In this document: positions 61,834 through 64,000 of the stretch, in pieces
Position numbering within the stretch: position 1 is the stretch's first letter
Layout: each line of letters opens with the position of its first letter
NCBI RefSeq assembly: GCF_015355785.1
Contig: NZ_JADKYW010000002.1
Coordinates: 62,001-126,000 of the forward strand
From: Arthrobacter gandavensis
Lineage (GTDB): Bacteria; Actinomycetota; Actinomycetes; Actinomycetales; Micrococcaceae
Direction of reading: 5' to 3'
Length of the DNA: 64,000 nt
The notes under the pieces: generated by a model
Databases searched by the model: none
Told to the model about the DNA's origin: nothing
The model's input: the letters and a program-made list of their open reading frames with translations, nothing else
Position numbers and translations under genes: made by a program

Positions 61834-62688
61834 CTAGATGCTGTACTCCGGGGCAGCCCAGACAACCACTTCAGGGTGCTCGTAGAAGCGGTAGCCCTGG
61901 CCCCGGACGGTGCGCACGGTGTTGGCCAGTCGGCCAAGCTTCGAACGCAGGCGGCGGATGTGGACGTCGATGGTCCGCTCGTTGGGCACTTCCTCGGCGT
62001 TGCGCCACAGCCCACAGAGGAGTTCTTCGCGGCCCACGGTCCGGGAAGCGTTCTCCACGAGGTAGTTCAGCAGTTCGAATTCCTTGAACGTCAGGTTCAG
62101 GGTCTCGCCGTCCAGGTGGACCTCGCGGCGGGACAGGTCAATCAGTACGCCGGAGGGCCGCGGAGCACTTTGCTGGACAGGCGACGGGGAAGAAATTTCC
62201 TGGCGCGGCGCCCGGTTGACCGTAGGGTCCCCCAGCGCCTGGCGAACGACGTCGATGTCCGACCCGGAAGCACCCGAAGGCGCCAGCGCAACGGCAGCAT
62301 GGCTTTGCGCACCCGGAACCAGCGTCTGGACGTGCGCCCGGATTTCCTGGGCGAGCTTACTCAGGGTGGTCCCGTTGGCGGCCGCAGTGTCCTCGTCGAG
62401 GCCAACGTAGATTACGAAGCCGCGGGCGACGGTGTCGCTGCCGACCGGCTGGGGTCCGGGAGTTCCCGACGCCGCCACCACCGGGGTGGGGCCGGTTAGG
62501 GGCGTTCCCTCGCCAAGCGGGGACCGCGGGGATCGGATCCCCGTGGGAACTACCTGGCCTGGGAACTGCTGTCCCGTGGCCGGCGCCCCGAATGCGCCGG
62601 GGAACCCGGCTGGACGTGCAGGCATTCCTGCTGCCCGGCTCTGGGCATTGCGGAGGGAGATGTGGACGTACCCGGATGCTACTGACAT
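61834..62688 (-). CDS. Winged-helix DNA-binding protein with long N-terminal extension
   Basis: A 284-residue protein. Residues 1-90 are Pro/Gly/Ala-rich. Residues 95-150 hold a small alpha/beta segment (GFVIYVGLDEDTAAANGTTL). Residues 185-275 are an OmpR-type C-terminal winged helix (VLIDLSRREVHLDGETLNLT, FKEFELLNYLVENASRTVGR, and RTIDVHIRRLRSKLG followed by RTVRGQGYRFY). There is no phospho-receiver domain. This architecture is common in Micrococcaceae but its role is not established to my knowledge. A long AT-richer leader region lies upstream. Confidence 0.82.
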   Translation of the reverse strand: MSVASGYVHISLRNAQSRAAGMPARPAGFPGAFGAPATGQQFPGQVVPTGIRSPRSPLGEGTPLTGPTPVVAASGTPGPQPVGSDTVARGFVIYVGLDEDTAAANGTTLSKLAQEIRAHVQTLVPGAQSHAAVALAPSGASGSDIDVVRQALGDPTVNRAPRQEISSPSPVQQSAPRPSGVLIDLSRREVHLDGETLNLTFKEFELLNYLVENASRTVGREELLCGLWRNAEEVPNERTIDVHIRRLRSKLGRLANTVRTVRGQGYRFYEHPEVVVWAAPEYSI

Positions 62689-63095
62689 TTTGGGACCTCA
62701 GTGGTGAATTGCCGTCTGCACGGCTCTATGCAGGGAGTGTGCCCAGGAGAGTGGCGCGGGTTCGCGCCCATCAGATGGACGGGTGTGTTGCCTGGGATGG
62801 GGGGTGGTTTTCCTAGGCCTGCATTCGACGACAGCAGTTCCTGCCGCCGGCATGGCTGCCGGCGGGAAGATCTGCGACACATGCTGTCGTGTGGATGTTC
62901 ACGTTACGGATTATTGCATGTAACAAAGGCATACGCACAAGTAACAATGCCGCCCCCGTCTCACATTGTGGACCAAGGAGGCGCCGTTGTGATCGATCTC
63001 ACCGTACCGCCCTGGCTGCGCCCGATATGCTTGGTATTCCCCAATCGGAATAAATGCCGGATTTACAAGCATTCTCACCGAACTGTTCGGAAAAT
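62689..63095. other. Intergenic region between winged-helix gene and upp terminator
   Basis: About 400 bp without a convincing gene. The 200-residue plus-strand frame that crosses it also crosses the upp terminator and runs antisense into upp, so it is rejected. Part of the region (about 62895-63100) is clearly AT-richer than the rest and holds three GTWAC words (62903, 62920, 62941). It probably contains the promoter of the winged-helix gene. Confidence 0.5.
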
Positions 63096-63132
63096 GACAA
63101 AGGCGGCTCGTAAGCACACTTACGAACCGCCT
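63096..63132 (-). terminator. Intrinsic terminator of upp
   Basis: AGGCGGCTCGTAAG (63101-63114) pairs with CTTACGAACCGCCT (63119-63132) with one mismatch and a CACA loop. Read on the minus strand it is followed by TTTGTC. It lies 68 bases after the upp stop. Confidence 0.75.
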
Positions 63133-63199
63133 GAAGTCAAGCTTTGCTTCAATCGTCCAGATAGTGAGACTGATCGGGGCGTTTGCAGCTTTGTTGGGG

Positions 63200-63835
63200 C
63201 TAGTGAACGACGCCGTAAAGACGGTCTCCAGCATCTCCCAAGCCAGGCACGATATAGGCCTTTTCGTCGAGACGCTCGTCGATGGACGCCAGGACGATGG
63301 TGACGTTGGCGTCAGCCAGCTCCTCTTCCAGAATGCTCAGGCCTTCCGGAGCTCCCAGCAGGCAGATGCACACAATCTCCGCCGCACCGCGGTTGAACAG
63401 GAACTTGATGGCCTCACGCAGCGTGCCGCCGGTGGCAAGCATCGGATCCAGGACAAAGACCTGGCGTCCGGTCAGATCGTCCGGCAGTCGCTCGGCGTAG
63501 GTGATCGCCTCGAGGGTTTCCTCGTTGCGGGCCATCCCCAGAAAACCCACCTCGGCCGTGGGGACCAGCCGTGTCATGCCCTCGAGCATGCCCAGTCCGG
63601 CGCGCAGGATGGGAACCACCAGCGGGGTGGGCTTTACCAGCCCGGTACCAATGGTCGAGGTGACCGGGGTTTCGATATTGACGGGCTCCACGCGGACATT
63701 GCGGGTGGCTTCATACGCCAGCAGGGTCACGAGTTCTTCAGTCAGGAGCCGGAAGACTGGGGACGGGGTGTCCTTGTCCCGGAGCACCGTCAATTTGTGG
63801 GCTACGAGGGGATGATCCACTACTAGTACGCGCAT
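63200..63835 (-). CDS. upp: Uracil phosphoribosyltransferase
   Basis: A 211-residue salvage enzyme forming UMP from uracil and PRPP. Seen: [20 protein letters not shown] at the start, [14 protein letters not shown], the PRPP loop [20 protein letters not shown] near residue 135, and the C-terminal [14 protein letters not shown] that binds uracil. Length and motifs are complete. It is transcribed alone with its own terminator, divergent from tadA with an 80-base intergenic gap. Confidence 0.96.
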   Translation of the reverse strand: MRVLVVDHPLVAHKLTVLRDKDTPSPVFRLLTEELVTLLAYEATRNVRVEPVNIETPVTSTIGTGLVKPTPLVVPILRAGLGMLEGMTRLVPTAEVGFLGMARNEETLEAITYAERLPDDLTGRQVFVLDPMLATGGTLREAIKFLFNRGAAEIVCICLLGAPEGLSILEEELADANVTIVLASIDERLDEKAYIVPGLGDAGDRLYGVVH

Positions 63836-63914
63836 GGTTCCAAACTACCATCGAGGCATCTCCGCACCCCCGCGGATTTGCCTGCCCCGCACGGAAATAG
63901 GGGACCATATCCCT

Positions 63915-64000
63915 ATGGAATCGCCCACAGTCGCTCACCAGGCCTGGATGGGGCTCGCCCTGGAGCAGGCCCGCGCCGCCCTGGACACCGACGACGTCCC
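63915..64000 (+). CDS. tadA: tRNA-specific adenosine deaminase TadA, N-terminal fragment (runs off the right edge)
   Basis: The frame opens with ATG 63915 and is open to the end: 28 codons, with HQAWMGLALEQARAALDTDD. This matches the first helix of TadA (family form: WMxLALxxAxxAxxxxDVPVGAV), and the sequence stops just before the VPVGA strand. TadA deaminates A34 of tRNA-Arg(ACG), which is encoded about 4 kb to the left. The catalytic HAE and PCxxC motifs lie outside the window, so the call rests on a short match. Confidence 0.7.
   Translation, partial: MESPTVAHQAWMGLALEQARAALDTDDV

Noticed and set aside
62903-62945. Three GTWAC words upstream of the winged-helix gene as a GlnR/MtrA site
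   Set aside because: Spacings of 17 and 21 bases do not fit the 11-base step expected for these regulators, and the distance to the start is over 200 bases.
62701-63303. 200-residue plus-strand frame beside the winged-helix gene, with an AAGGAGG-preceded GTG at 62990
   Set aside because: It runs through the upp terminator hairpin and into upp antisense, its composition changes along its length, and no domain is visible. The start site looks good by chance.

Overview
The window reads as a piece of a high-GC actinobacterial chromosome, most likely Micrococcaceae (Arthrobacter or a close relative). This is inferred from the GC-rich third codon positions, a bacterial proteasome activator (Bpa), GTP-dependent PEP carboxykinase, an F420-type reductase fold, and general gene content. 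No phage, transposase, CRISPR array or rRNA was seen. Nearly all of it is chromosomal housekeeping and catabolic genes, many with ATGA/GTGA translational-coupling overlaps.

Layout. 1-4.3 kb: start of bpa, a small acidic protein, ybdD-cstA (pyruvate/peptide uptake under carbon limitation) and a quinone oxidoreductase, all on the minus strand. 4.4-10 kb: tRNA-Ser(TGA), a lipoprotein with a septum-formation-type domain, and a 1496-residue secreted nuclease/5'-nucleotidase. 10.1-18.2 kb: an isolated cytochrome c oxidase subunit I, then a histidine-utilisation operon (IclR regulator, hutU, an M20 amidohydrolase, hutF, hutI). 18.3-20 kb: a patch of tiny membrane-protein genes, one apparently frameshifted, and about 0.7 kb of non-coding, repeat-bearing DNA. 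20-32.9 kb: alcohol dehydrogenase, a HAD-GH65 fusion, P-type ATPase, universal stress protein, small membrane protein, F420-type reductase, aldehyde dehydrogenase and a FAD/NAD(P)-binding protein. 33-41 kb: a complete kdp potassium locus (an extra 27-codon ORF, then kdpF-A-B-C-D-E). 41-45.4 kb: MarR regulator, TPP riboswitch, thiM-thiE-thiD/tenA, and a TRIC-type channel. 45.6-49.6 kb: prolyl oligopeptidase, tRNA-Ser(GCT), a 27-residue leader ORF and mgtE. 49.7-57.3 kb: aldo/keto reductase, crotonase, GntR regulator, RecQ, phosphomannomutase. 57.3-64 kb: pckG, tRNA-Arg(ACG), a flavin disulfide reductase relative, SixA phosphatase, winged-helix regulator, upp, and the start of tadA.

Functional threads. 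CstA, PEPCK and histidine degradation suit growth on non-sugar carbon, and both cstA and pckG carry CRP-like inverted sequences upstream. Kdp, MgtE, the P-type ATPase and the TRIC channel handle cations. The secreted nuclease/nucleotidase could turn extracellular DNA into nucleosides and phosphate, and Upp salvages uracil.

The most interesting unexplained signals are three. First, a dispersed family of three long palindromes, each 17-28 bp downstream of a stop codon, with a compensatory base change in the stem. Second, an Arg/Pro-rich leader peptide upstream of mgtE, followed by RNA segments that can pair in mutually exclusive ways, which resembles a Mg2+-responsive attenuator. Third, an M20 peptidase-family hydrolase in the place where an N-formylglutamate deformylase is expected in the hut operon. 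All functional statements come from reading the sequence and recalling families; no database search was run.
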